Shown here: positions 11,326 to 22,079 of the stretch, in pieces | Numbering within the stretch: position 1 is the first letter of the stretch | Layout: each line of letters opens with the position of its first letter | Assembly: GCA_034359265.1 (NCBI GenBank) | Contig: CP136896.1 | Location: 36,942,001-37,006,000, forward strand | DNA from: Canna indica | Lineage: Eukaryota > Streptophyta > Magnoliopsida > Zingiberales > Cannaceae | DNA: 64,000 nucleotides | Direction: 5' to 3' | The notes under the pieces: model-generated | Told to the model about the DNA's origin: nothing | The model's database searches: none | What the model saw: the letters and a program-made list of their open reading frames with translations, nothing else | Program-made: the position numbers and the translations under genes

Positions 11326-12901
11326 TGTTGGCTTTAGGTTTTCAACCTTAGCCTTAATCTCGATCTTGATGGTTTTAATGATAACAAACATGGAACTAAT
11401 GATGTCATTGAGAATATATTTCAGGTTCCATATCAACTAGCATTCGATGTCCTTGATCGGATAAATCGGAGAAATTGCAAAATCGGAAGGACATTGATCG
11501 TCGCACTCAGGTCCGTCGTGAAACTTACCGAAGATCGACGAGTGCACCAAAGTGGCTTGGACGGAGTCCAAAGATCAAGTCAAAAGCTCTCCAAGATGAT
11601 GCTCGTTGAAAGCCGAAACCCGAAAACGAAGCGCGAAAGAAATAACATTCAACCTAGGTCCGATCGACCGGTCGGTCGACCGACCGAAGGTAAAAAAGGT
11701 AGCATAGCTACTTCGGTCGACCGATGGAAGCCCAAAATGGGCAGTAGCTCGAGCGGTCGACCGACCTATCGGTCGACTGACCTGCTAATTCCCGTGATGC
11801 AAGATCGCGTCGGTTGACCGATGGGTTGACCGAATGGTGAAAGAATCGGGCCGAGGCTGGCGGTCGACCAACCGGTCGACCGACCTGCATATGAGCCCCG
11901 ACGCAATAACACGTCGGTCGACCGACGGGTCGACGGAAGATCGCGGATCACGCGATCTACGTCTGGCGGTCGACCAGTCGATCGACCAACCACAGGGTAA
12001 ACAGAAGCGGTCGAATGACGATCGACCGATGCTTCGACCGACGGCCTGTAATGGATAGTTTTCTATCCGTTGAACGTCGTTTCTTCACCTGGGTATAAAT
12101 ACACCCAGGTATGATTCATTTGATCTTCTTCCTTCTCTATTATAGATTTTATTGAGCTATTAAAAGGAAGATCAAAGCCTTCCAAAGATTGATCAAGCGC
12201 GCTCTGCTACTTCCACGAGTTCTTCTTCAAACGCCGTTTGCTTCCTCAACTCGGGATTTTGTTTAAGCTCAACGACTTGACAAGTTGGAGGTTTTGAAAG
12301 CTTGAAAAGAGTACTTAATGTTGTATTTATCATTTAGCTCTTTTCATTGTGTATTTTACCATTATTTTGGACGTTCATTTGTTTTGGGTTTGTAGAAGAC
12401 CTTGTGATTAGGTCTTGGTTGTGTAAAGTGGTTACCTGGTGTTAGGTGTAAAGCCACTTGTGTAAACTGAGTGTTTACTAGGATTAGTTTAGTTGTCCCT
12501 TAGGGTTGAGGTGGGATAAGTGCTCTCGACAAGAAGGAGGAGACTTCCGGGTGTGGAAGTACCTTAGGTCGAGAGTGAGACTTTTCGGTGAAAAGTCCTC
12601 GTGCATAAGAGAAACTCAAATTAATCTAGTAAAACTAGTTTGGAAATCCTAAGCGGGGTGCTTAGGTAGTGGAGTAGGCATTGGGGCCGAACCACAATAA
12701 ATTCTGTGTTTGCGTTGATTTCTTGTTTGCGTTAATTTCTTGTTTGCGTTAATTGTTTAATTATTTATCGCTTCCGCATTCATTCATCAAATTGCAAATC
12801 ACCTAACTAATCTAAGAAAAAGGATTAAAAGTAAAATTCGGTCAATCGATTTAGTAAACACACTATTCACCCCCCCCTTTAGTGTCACCATTTCGCCTTC
12901 A
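11326..12901 (+). repeat. E1 3' LTR
   Basis: TGTTGGCTTTAGG to CCTTCA. Palindromic array about 11655-12035; palindrome with core GGATAG/CTATCC (12053-12068); TATA inverted repeat 12087-12110; hairpin CCTAAGC (12648-12654)/GCTTAGG (12660-12666). Confidence 0.92.
12087..12110 (+). promoter_or_regulatory. E1 3' LTR TATA box within a perfect inverted repeat
   Basis: ACCTGGGT (12087-12094) and ACCCAGGT (12103-12110) are perfect 8-bp arms around ATAAATAC. Confidence 0.72.
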
Positions 12902-14191
12902 GATGGGTCGATCGCCAGACGCAAAACCTATGATCCTCAATTCGGTAGACCCGTCGGTCGACCGACGCAGGCTTGCGGCTTCAGCGGACGCAGTCCAGTT
13001 GACCGATCGGTCGACCGACGAAGCTACTGCCCATATTTGGCCTCGGTCGGTCGACTGCCTGGTCGATCGAAGTAGCTACTGCCGCTTTGCGACATCCTTC
13101 GGTCGATCGACCGGTCGACCGAGATGGCTACTGCCATTTTACAAACCCTATTCGGTCGACCACCCAGTCGACCGAACCTAGGCTGAATTTGGTTTCTTCA
13201 GCCTTGTTCTTCCACGCTTCATTTCGAGGTTCCATCTTTCAACGAGCATCAACTTAGAGAGCTTTTCATTTGATCTTTGGACTCGTCCAATGCGACTTTT
13301 GTGCACTCGTCGATCTTTGAGATGTTTCGCGACGAACTCGAGCGCGACGATCAATGTCCTTCCAATTTTCTAATTTCTTCCAATTTTTCTGATCGAGGAC
13401 ATCGAACGCTAATTGATATGGAACCTGAAAGATTTCTCGACGAAATATTAGTTCCATATTTGTTATCATCAAAACCGAGATTAAGAGATTAAGACCAAGG
13501 TTGAAAACCTAAAGCCAACACACACCAACCTCTCTTACTTCTTCTTAATGATCATTAGTGCACTTCAAAGAGAGATTTAAGCCCTAAGAGATTTTATTAT
13601 GCTCACTTGGTTCATCGATTGCATCATCCTCTTCAAGCGATCTTCTCGTCTCAACTCTGGCAATGATTCGAGCTCACCATCTTGAAGAGTTGGAGATTTG
13701 GAAGGCTTTGGAAGGAGCTCACACTCTTGGTTTCGTTTTTAGCTCCTTCTTATCATTCTTCATTGTTCTTAAATTGTAATAATTACTATTAGCTTACTAG
13801 GTGTGCTAGTGTAAACACTTAGGGTTTCCTTCATAGAATTATGTTTTGCCTAGGTGAATAGGTTTGAGGAGTTCTCAAAGGGTTGAGAACCGAGTCCTCA
13901 GTTGTATTCAAAGGGAAATACAAAGTCTATAAAGGATTTGGTTAGAAATCCTTGGTGTGGAGCCAAGGTAGTGGAGTAGGCGGTTGGCCGAACCACTATA
14001 ACTATTTGTCTTTGCATTGTTTGTTTGATTATGCTTATTGCTTAATTATTACTTGTAGATCATCCTAACTTAATTGCATGATCAATTTGGTCGCATCAAA
14101 AATCAAACTCGAAAGAGATTAAATAGAAGATAAAAGTCACCCAATACTATTCAACCCCCCCTTCTAGTGTGGGTATTCACTCAACATGCAA

Positions 14192-15498
14192 TTGTTCTCC
14201 AACCTCCTGTTAGGATCCGTATATACTTTTTAGGAGCTATCCAAGGTGTTTATCAAGCAGTTTTCATCGTCTTGGATCTATTTCAAGACCGAGGACTCCC
14301 TCCATTACATCAAGCAATGATAGAATGAACCATCGAGGGAGTACTTGAAGAGATTCCACGCCTTAGCCATGTAGATCCCCAACCTAGACCCTCACATCGA
14401 GTTGTACTCTATTAAGCACAGCCTGAAGCCAAACAGTTTGTGAATCAAATAGCCATGTCCAAGTTGAGAACAATAGCCGAGTTTCGGCAACGAGCAGTAT
14501 GCCACATGGAGATGGAAGAGCTCAGAGAGGACAAAAAGGCTGACATGCAAACAAACAAAGATAGCACCGAAAAAAAACAAAAACAAAGAACCCTCACAAT
14601 AAGGGAGAATGGTGAGATCGTCGAGGACAAGACGATGGCAAAGGAAAGAGGTCGTCGCGCCGACCTAGCGCTGGATTTGACGAATACACCCTATTAAACA
14701 CCAAAAGGAGGTCGTCTCCGAGAAATTTACAACTTGTAGCTTCTCAAATACCCTAGTAAAGCCGGGAAGGAAACGGTCCTGCCTAACACCGAAAAGAAGT
14801 AAGAAGTGTGAATTCCATCGCACCAATGGGCACAACATCAAGGAATACATAGTGCTTATAGGCCAAATCGAGCACTTGATATGAGAAGGCCGACTCGATC
14901 GCTACATTAGTCATAAAAGAAGCCGTAGTCGGGACTTAAATGATCGAGATGGCCGACACCGATGTCAGAGCAGAACGCCCCTAACGACACTAGAGGCAAT
15001 AGAGACAGCAGCCGAACAGATCAGTCTAACAATGAGATCTACTAGGTCATCAACCACAAAGCCGGGGGTATTCACGAAAGGAGGCGCGACAAGCTCGGTC
15101 AGGAAAGGTCTCTTCGAGCCATCATGGCAGTTGACGACACGACTCGCTCACTAAGATCTCATGCTAGAATCGCGGTAATATAGTTCTATGAATCTTACTT
15201 CCTATGTATTGGTAAAAATCTATATGACCCTGTTGTTATTTATATAATCGCTGGCAACTATATTGACGGGAAAGTCCTGGAAGACTAGGGCAGCTCGGCC
15301 GACATCCTATTCTACTCAACTTTCTAGAAGATGCAATTGTCTGAAGCCTCAGTTCACCTCTACAAGAGACCTTGTCGGGTTCTAGGGAGCACGAGTCAAC
15401 GTTTGAGGCTATGTGTGGCTAAGGAAGACGTTTGACTCCCAATTGAAGACTAAACGACCAACGTGAAATACCTAGTCATTGACATCCCCAGCCCCTAC
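14192..15498 (+). pseudogene. gag-pol: Ty3/gypsy relic, block 2: gag to protease
   Basis: Continues block 1 in phase after the solo LTR: EYLKRFHALAM, IPNLDPHIELYSIKHSLKP (capsid C-terminus), then KCEFHRTNGHNIKEY (the histidine-rich segment typical of plant gypsy gag), a GVFTKGGATSS segment, and a decayed aspartic protease region ending DIPSPY just before E2. Many stops and frame changes are present. E2 splits the codons of a segment that continues as HMILGRPSLNILGA after 23453. The protein would be the gag-protease part of a Ty3/gypsy polyprotein; it is non-functional. Confidence 0.82.
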
Positions 15499-16851
15499 TG
15501 TTGGCTGAAGGTCTTTTCCTTCATGCTCTATTCTCTTCATGACAATTTTGATGATAACAAACCAAATCTGTTTAACCAAGTTCTTGAAGTATGAAGCTCG
15601 CAGGATCGATAAATGACAAGTCAAGTTTCACATCTTGCGACATCGGTCTTGATACGATGACTCATAGAATTCGATGTGTGCACCAGACATGGCTTGGACA
15701 AATCAAAAGAATACATGGAAAGCCTTTTGAGTTGGAGCATGCAGAAGGACAAAACCAAAAAACAAAGCGCACAACGAGAAGATCAAAAAGAAGTTTTCCA
15801 GCCTAGGTTCGATCGACTGGTCAGTCGTCCGAATGATGTTAAAAATTGGTAGTAACTAATTCGGTCGATCGAAGATGGTCAAAAATTGGCAGTAGCCAAT
15901 TCGGTCGATCGATCGGTCGATCGAATGTGGCAAAAAATTGGCTGTAGCTAATTTGGTCGATCGGTCAGTTGATTGAAGTGTGCCCAGGAGCGGCAGAATG
16001 CCGCAGTCGCTTGGGCAGTCGATCCATCGGTCGACCGATGATTGATCGGCAAGCGACCGAGCATCGGCAACGGGCAAAAATGCACCCGATGATGTGCCCT
16101 TTGGTTGGAGGGTTATAAATACCCTCCCCTCTCTCTCTCCCAGGTAATGATTGATGTGAATAAACCTCAAAGAGTGATCTTTAGCATCCTCTAAGCTTCT
16201 CAATTGATCAAATTCTTCAAACCTAGCTCTTGATCCTTCATCTTCAAGTGTTCTTCAATGAAGGGCTCATCAAGGGTGCTAGGCTCAAGAAGAAGAGGTG
16301 TTTTCATTGTGATAAGTTCTCTTCACCTCCTTCTTGTAATAGATTTGTTTTTGATTTGTTTTTACTTAAATTTACTTGAGTTTGTAAGAAGACCTAGTGT
16401 GTGGTCTTGTGTATAAGTGGATACCTTGGTGTATAAGGTGTAAAGCCACTTGTATAAACTAAGTTAAGAGTAGGTCTTAGGAATTAAGGTGGGAAAGCTC
16501 ACTCGGTAGGAAGGCGGGATACTTCCGGGTGTGGAGCTGCCTTCGAGGTGAGTGTAGGGTCTTTCCGGTGTAAAGTCCTCAATTGTAAGCTACTCATAAT
16601 TTAGTAGATTTGGGTGTGATCCTAAGCACGGTGCTTAGGTAGTGGAGTAGGCATTGTGGCCGAACCACTATAAATCTTTGTGTTAGCATTGATACATTGC
16701 TTGTGTTTAAATTATTTTATTATTGCTTCCGTACTTAGTCGATAAATTGCATTTTGCCTAATAAGTCTAAGAAATGATTAAAACCGAAATTAGGCAAATA
16801 GATCTAGTTAACACACTATTCACCCCCCCTAGTGTGGCCATTTCACCAACA
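15499..16851 (+). repeat. E2 5' LTR
   Basis: TGTTGGCTGAAGG to CACCAACA. Palindromic array about 15800-16050; arms CATCGG/CCGATG (16062-16091); TATA inverted repeat 16107-16127; hairpin CCTAAGC (16621-16627)/GCTTAGG (16633-16639). Confidence 0.92.
16107..16127 (+). promoter_or_regulatory. E2 5' LTR TATA box within a perfect inverted repeat
   Basis: GGAGGG (16107-16112) and CCCTCC (16122-16127) flank TTATAAATA. Confidence 0.72.
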
Positions 16852-16853
16852 AT

Positions 16854-16865
16854 TGGTATCAGAGC
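16854..16865 (+). other. E2 primer-binding site
   Basis: TGGTATCAGAGC, matching initiator tRNA-Met, two bases after the LTR end. Confidence 0.92.
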
Positions 16866-16919
16866 CAATCGTAGATTGAGATTTCACCGTCTCCTCTACA
16901 TCTTGCCTCGATTCGGAAA

Positions 16920-18260
16920 ATGGCACTAGAGAGTGTAGCATCTATACCACCTAGGTTCGATGAATCTAACTTTGGTCTTTGGAAGTCTAGGATGTACACT
17001 TTCTTAAAGACTCATGGTTTAGGTGTTTTTAACATGGTAAAAATTAAATATATTGAACATAAGGAAGACATGAATGCATGGACCCAAGAACAAATTGATA
17101 TGTTTGAATCAAATGCTAAAGGTACAAATTGCATTATTTGTTATTTGGAAAATAATATCTTTGAAAAGATCATGCATTGTACTTCCGCATTCGATATTTG
17201 GGCTACCTTAAACATGCTTTATAATTATGCAAAAACTGAAGAGCTCAATACTTTTGATGAGGGGAGTGATGACAATTGTCATCCACCCAATACTAATATG
17301 GTTTTTGAAGCCCATAGTGCCTCTAGTCATAGGAGTACTAAAAATCGGAAGAGGAAGGTGATTTGCCATGTGTGCAAAGAAAAATGGCATGTGAAGAAGA
17401 ACTTCCCTACTATGAAGAACAAGACAAAGAGGAGTTTAAACGCTTCCACATCATCGTCTTATTCGAGTGAAGCACCCTCTTACCATGGCTATGAAGCTAG
17501 TTCAAAAGATTGCCTCATGAATGCTAATGATGAGGTACACTCTTCATCTTCTAGTCATGATAAAAAAAATGGTAGTATTAATTCATCTAGTTCTCATGAC
17601 ATGCTTATTTATGATGAATTAATTGATGAATATAAAATCATGTATGCCTTGATGGTTAAAATGGATAGAGAAAACAAAAAATTAAAGAAGGAAAACTTGA
17701 CTCTTAGCTCTCATTTACATGATGCTAAACTAGAAAATGAGAAGCTAAAAATTAGTGTCTCTAATCTATGCCATGATGTTTTAAGTATTGACACTAAGGA
17801 TTTGAAAAACAAAAATGACATGTTAAAGAATGAAAATAACATGTTGAAAACTCAACCGCATGCTTTGCATAAATCTATGAATGATTTGAAAAATGAGATG
17901 TTGATTTTGAGTAGAAAAGTTAATACTTCTTCTCTTAATTATAAAAAACAAAATGTCTCATTTAGGAAACCTCAAAAGAAAAATGTTTTCTTTAAGAATG
18001 TTCATACTCATCATGTTTCACATGTCAAGCATTCTAATGATAGATCTAATGTCCATAGCAAAAATGAAAAGAAATTCAATGGACATTGTTTTTGTTGTAG
18101 TATTTTTGGCCATACTATTTATGATTGTGCATTCAAGAAAAATCCAAGTGTAGGTAAGACACTTTGGGTTCCTAAGCCCTCTAACCCCCAAGGACCCAAA
18201 GTCATTTGGGTACCAAAGATTTCATGCTCCTTTGTAGGGGGAGCTACCACACAAGGGTAA
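16920..18260 (+). CDS. gag: E2 Gag polyprotein, open but with a damaged zinc knuckle
   Basis: 446 codons from the ATG at 16920, closely related to the E1 gag along its length: LNFGLWK-type capsid start (here SNFGLWKSRMYTFLK), FDIWATLNMLYNYAK, coiled coil, and a C-terminal CFCCSIFGHTIYDC knuckle. The first knuckle reads CHVCKEKWHVKKNF: the last zinc-binding Cys is Phe and the Gly before His is Trp, so RNA binding by that finger is probably lost. The frame is otherwise intact. As in E1 it ends where protease would begin and is followed by non-coding sequence. Encodes the particle protein of a non-autonomous element. Confidence 0.88.
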   Translation: MALESVASIPPRFDESNFGLWKSRMYTFLKTHGLGVFNMVKIKYIEHKEDMNAWTQEQIDMFESNAKGTNCIICYLENNIFEKIMHCTSAFDIWATLNMLYNYAKTEELNTFDEGSDDNCHPPNTNMVFEAHSASSHRSTKNRKRKVICHVCKEKWHVKKNFPTMKNKTKRSLNASTSSSYSSEAPSYHGYEASSKDCLMNANDEVHSSSSSHDKKNGSINSSSSHDMLIYDELIDEYKIMYALMVKMDRENKKLKKENLTLSSHLHDAKLENEKLKISVSNLCHDVLSIDTKDLKNKNDMLKNENNMLKTQPHALHKSMNDLKNEMLILSRKVNTSSLNYKKQNVSFRKPQKKNVFFKNVHTHHVSHVKHSNDRSNVHSKNEKKFNGHCFCCSIFGHTIYDCAFKKNPSVGKTLWVPKPSNPQGPKVIWVPKISCSFVGGATTQG

Positions 18261-19700
18261 AGAGAAGTGAAGAGTTTAAGTTGACCATGGACCTAAATGA
18301 AGTATCATTCCTTGGTTGCAACTTCAAACCATCATGATGCCAAAGGCATGAAAATTGACATCTAGGTATATTTTGGTATCATCTCCTATACCCTCTTGCT
18401 TAAATTATAGTTGGAGTTTGATATATGCTTAATAGTAGAAGATTTTCCGCTTTTGATAAGTTTCAAAAACGTTCTTGATTTTTTTTTGATTTTCGGTCTC
18501 TTCGGAGACCTATGTAGCCTATAACGGGCTCATACGACCTTGTGGTTCTAAATCGGAGGCTCATTGTGGCCTTTCGATTTTCAACCAATAGGAAGGGTTG
18601 GAGATCTTATATTTTAAAATTTCATATTTTGAGATCTCTCGATTCGTTTTGGTTTCATGACGATTTTACTTGAAACGAATTTTTCACTATCTAGCTTAGG
18701 TTGAAATTCTCAAATGAAGATTTCTATTTCACCTTGCTATTTAGTATGCTAACTTGCTAGTTGTTATATCATTGTGCTACAAATGATTTTTGGCTTGCAA
18801 GTTGACATGTATGAAAATGGAAGACTAATAATTAGGAGGAAAATGATAAGTTTGGCAAAATTCTTATGTAAGAGGTAAGAGGTATGTCTTTGAATTTCGT
18901 AAAAATCTTAGCATAATACCTCAATATTCATGCTTTATTGGTGTCTCTATACTCATGATTAGAATTGCATGATAAATCCATAAATTCTCATGAGTAGGTA
19001 GAATTTTAGTACTTAGGCAAGTTTCATTGAATGAAAGTTGCCCTGGGTTAAAATTTGACATTAGAGACTTCTATTTTAAGTCCAAACTCATGAAACATGT
19101 TTAGATATACACATGACATGATTCTAGGTATTTAGATTTGAAAAATTATGTGTAAATGAGAAAAATGATAACTAGCTCACCTTAGGAGACTCAAAATTGA
19201 AAAAGTTTGACATAAGTCAACAAATTGACTTAGAAATCTCATTTTGAGTCCAAGCTTCACAAACATGTTTAGATTTACTCATGTAAGGTGTATAAGTGTC
19301 CAAGTTTGAAAAACTATGAGTAAATGATCAAATTTGATACTTAGCAATTTCATGTTATCTAGCTTATGTTTGAGTGAAATTGTGCTAGGTTGATATCTTG
19401 ACCAAATGATATTATCTTTATCTCAAACTTAATATACACACTTTAAATGGACTTAATATCCACGCTTTAAATGATCATACTTTGGTATCTAGAAAGTTTG
19501 GATAAAATATGAAAACGTTTGACAAAATGACTTATATTTACAAAAATATCACTGTGAACTTGTAGATTTTCTAGAAAATTGTTGAGACATCGTTTTTGAG
19601 TGACTCTTGACTCTTTAGAATACTCATGAAGCCTAGTTCATGTGCAAAAAGTTTTATAAAGTTTCAATATATAGATCTCTCAAAAAAAAAAATTGGGCTT
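18261..19700 (+). other. E2 non-coding spacer
   Basis: AT-rich, no ORF. Parallel to the E1 spacer: post-pol-like start, UUCG hairpin, an AACTTGCTAG module near 18734, a GTCTCTATACTCATGA module near 18943, and repeated AACATGTTTAG motifs. Confidence 0.7.
18495..18510 (+). other. UUCG-loop hairpin downstream of E2 gag
   Basis: GGTCTC (18495-18500), TTCG (18501-18504), GAGACC (18505-18510). Identical to the E1 hairpin although flanking bases differ. Confidence 0.75.
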
Positions 19701-19721
19701 AGAAAACCCATTGCAGCTTGA

Positions 19722-19744
19722 GCGGTCGCACGACATGCGACCGC
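19722..19744. repeat. Perfect inverted repeat upstream of the E2 3' ORF
   Basis: GCGGTCGC (19722-19729) and GCGACCGC (19737-19744), 7-base loop, followed by GAACGACCGACAGACAG. It is CG-rich in an AT-rich spacer and resembles the LTR palindromic arrays; possibly a captured promoter-proximal segment. Confidence 0.6.
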
Positions 19745-19799
19745 CTGAACGACCGACAGACAGAAATTGATCTTGTTCATCCATTTGGCTAACTGTTTT

Positions 19800-20494
19800 A
19801 ATCACAACCCTTCAACTTAAGCTTTTAAGCTCGAAACTAGGGCTTCCTTGATCACTTCAATCGGCCACTCCCCCCTTTCTCCTTGATTTTAAGGTTCCTT
19901 CTTCTCTTCTAAGGTAAAAAGTCAACCTTTAGCTATAATACATGAGTTAGTTCAACATGTTAAGTGAATTCTTCATCTTCCCTCTTCTCTATGTCTTGAT
20001 TCACTCATAAAAATCATGGTTCATGTCTCTTTTTCTATGGATGGTGATTTTCCTTAGTATTTTTGCTTCAAAACAAGTTCTAGGGAAGGAAAATCAAATC
20101 TCTTATGTTTCTTGTATAAGTAAAAGTTTGTTTTCCTTCATGAGATATCTTTATTTTTAACCTTTTTGTTTTTTTTTTGTTGTAAAAGGAGTTCTTCATG
20201 TTAATTAAAATTTCTCATCTTCATTTTGCCAAAACAAAAGATTTTTGTTAAAAAAAGGGGAGGAGGATATTAATGATTCAAACTTATGTTTGTCATTTTA
20301 TTTGTGACCCGTTTTATTTTTTTATTGGATTCACACATTGAGATTTAATATTAAAATCAATTTTTTTTTGGCATAGAAAAGGAAGTCTTGTACAAATTTA
20401 TGTTGATCTTAAAAGTGTTTCTTCTCTTTGGTTTAGGAGCATGCATTACTCATCAAAGCTAATTACCTATACATCATCTTAATTGTCTTGCAGA
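19800..20494 (+). other. Apparent 5'-UTR exon and intron of the E2 3' ORF
   Basis: A pyrimidine-rich leader (about 19800-19913) ends TTCTCTTCTAAG before GTAAAAAG, a plausible splice donor. An AT/T-rich stretch of about 580 bases follows and ends TTAATTGTCTTGCAG at 20493, a strong acceptor two bases before the ORF's ATG. This looks like a host-type gene leader carried inside the retrotransposon. Inferred from splice consensus only. Confidence 0.5.
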
Positions 20495-21682
20495 ATGGCA
20501 CTCAAGACAAAGTTTCCAAGCTTGCCCAATAATCTTTTGACCGCTATAGGCAAGACTCAAGCCCCTAGGTTTGTAGACAGAGTTGTCTTACAGTCTCATC
20601 CAGTTAACCTAGGTGACCTAGAGCAGTATGACATTAGAAGTAAACTTGCGGCCCTGGAATGAGTAGAGTATACAGGGAAGCAAGTACCAGTATGCCCCAT
20701 ATTGATAAAAGCATTTTTCTCCAACCTCGTGATAGATAAGGCTAGATTATGTGACTCACTAGTTCCCAGATCTAAAATTTTAGGAAAATCCATAGTAATA
20801 ACTGACTCAGCCATTAGGGATGCATTTGGGTTTCCTCTGCTAGGAAGATCAGTATATAAGATGTCCACACATCACTTTCATGAGGATTTTCCTAGTCATG
20901 AAGTTGTGTCAGCCATCTGTCCTGAGGGTTATCAGGGGATGGTTCCTACTCAAAGCATCAAATTGTCAACCTCTGCTAGGATCATGCATCTTATCATTGC
21001 CTATAACATTCTTCCTAGAGCAGGATATTATGACGAGGTAACCAGTACGAGCACTAGGGTGCTCTTCATTTGCTATGTCCCGCATACCTATAAATGTTCC
21101 TAATCTTATGCTTTGCTACATAGCGGATGTCCATGCTTCAAAAAAGCAAGCCCTACCCTATGCCTCAGTGATCTCTCACTTTATCTATGCTGTTGGGGTA
21201 AACAAGTCTAGATTTGAGATAGATCTTGTGCCCAAAGCAATAGATTCATCCTCTCTAAACCGTAGGAAAATACTTGAAAATCAGCGCGATAAAAGATTGC
21301 GGGGGGAACCTGCGGAGCACAGTGATCATGATAAAGACATGGATGAGGGAGACGCTGGTGGAAGCTCGTCAACCTGTACTCCCATTGAGCGTCTGGGAGA
21401 TCTGGAGTATCGTTTTGCTCAATTTCATATCAACCAGCTGGAATGGAACAGAGGCACGAAAGGACGTCTAGACGAGTACAGCCGCTGGATCGATGAGTAT
21501 GATCAGATGATCGATGAGCATGGCCGATGTATGGATGAATACGGTCAACGTGTTGAGTAGTACGGTCAGAGAGTGGATGAGTACGGTCGTCGGGTTGATG
21601 AGATGTATGGTCGGGTGGATGAGATGTGACAATACTATTAGTCGCATCTACCACCTACACCACCTGAGGATGATTAGTCCCA
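20495..21682 (+). pseudogene. E2 3' ORF: plant transposon-protein (Transposase_32-like) domain, decayed
   Basis: ATG at 20495 (MALKTKFPSLPNNLLTAIG). The frame runs through a TGA at about 20660 that replaces a Trp codon, then ILIKAFFSNLVIDKARL, IVITDSAIRDAFGFPL, RIMHLIIAYNILPRAGYYDEV. A frameshift near 21070 moves to IPINVPNLMLCYIADVHAS and ALPYASVISHFIYAVGV. The order (an N-terminal strand-rich block, then a LxxIxxYNILPR block, then INxPxLM) matches what I know of the 'putative plant transposon protein' family often found beside plant retrotransposons; its function is unknown. The C-terminus has a 7-residue repeat. It sits where env-like or captured ORFs occur in other LTR elements, in sense orientation. 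Family assignment is by memory of the family pattern and moderate. Confidence 0.6.
21490..21630 (+). repeat. 21-bp (7-codon) tandem repeat at the end of the E2 3' ORF
   Basis: Degenerate units of the form (I/V)DEYGxR recur every 21 bases: IDEYDQM, IDEHGRC, MDEYGQR, then a stop-bearing copy, VDEYGRR and VDEMYGR. Charged and heptad-like, compatible with a coiled coil. Confidence 0.75.
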
Positions 21683-21874
21683 CTGATGTTTGATGTTATT
21701 CATTTTATGGACTTGTATCAACACTACACTTTGCTTGGTCTACTTTATATTTGTATTTGAAACTCCTTATCTTTAAGTATCTTTAAGTATTTGTGTATTG
21801 CTATTCTTTTTGATGGATGACAAAAGGGGGAGAGTTAACATGTTTATGCGTTAGCATGATGATAGGGGGAGAGT

Positions 21875-21877
<3 letters not shown>

Positions 21878-21908
<31 letters not shown>
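21878..21908. repeat. (AT)n microsatellite
   Basis: About 15 TA units between two AGGGGGAGA tracts upstream of the E2 polypurine tract. Confidence 0.9.
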
Positions 21909-21912
<4 letters not shown>

Positions 21913-22064
21913 ATGATAGGGGGAGCACTAAATACAATATGCCTGTATACATCATCTTTTAATGCTCTCATATATCCACTTATAAACTCATGCTTCACAC
22001 AAATTGACGAATACATTACATATAGATTTTTTGTTGCTCTTTATCGTCAATGGTTTATTATCAT

Positions 22065-22079
22065 CAAAAAGGGGGAGAT
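22065..22079 (+). other. E2 polypurine tract
   Basis: CAAAAAGGGGGAGAT immediately before the 3' LTR. Confidence 0.88.

Larger units (their letters stand above)
5119..12901 (+). mobile_element. E1: complete gag-only Ty1/copia-type LTR element
   Basis: Flanked by exact GATGG duplications (5114-5118 and 12902-12906). Two LTRs of 1568 and 1576 bases start TGTTGGCTTTAGG and end CCTTCA. The primer-binding site and polypurine tract are in place. The interior holds one open reading frame, gag, then about 3.2 kb of non-coding sequence; no protease, integrase, RT or RNase H is present. LTR differences are mostly transitions, roughly 6-7% over the first 135 bases by eye. The layout fits the TR-GAG class of non-autonomous plant elements. 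Confidence 0.92.
4127..13520 (-). mobile_element. Antisense copia LTR plus leader (E1 family), interrupted by E1
   Basis: On the minus strand the LTR starts TGTTGGCTTTAGG at 13520 and runs to about 4196, excluding E1 and one TSD copy (about 1537 bases, against 1568 in E1). Beyond it the minus strand reads a primer-binding site with one change, TGGTATCAAAGC (about 4192-4181), and leader sequence like that of E1 down to about 4127, near the gag start. The copy is therefore a truncated element rather than a solo LTR. No TSD is visible. The hairpin CCTAAGC (4406-4412)/GCTTAGG (4418-4424) is intact. Confidence 0.82.
3949..14186 (+). mobile_element. Solo copia LTR (E3-like family), interrupted by an antisense LTR and E1
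   Basis: Starts TGTTGGCCCAAGGG at 3949 and ends CACTCAACA at 14186, flanked by exact TGCAA duplications (3944-3948 and 14187-14191). Its own sequence is only 3949 to about 4126 and 13521-14186, roughly 840 bases against about 1300 in E3. The missing middle, which should hold the promoter array, was lost around the later insertion. The 3' part keeps the hairpin arms CCTTGG (13950-13955) and CCAAGG (13963-13968). No internal region remains, so LTR-LTR recombination is the likely origin. Confidence 0.88.
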
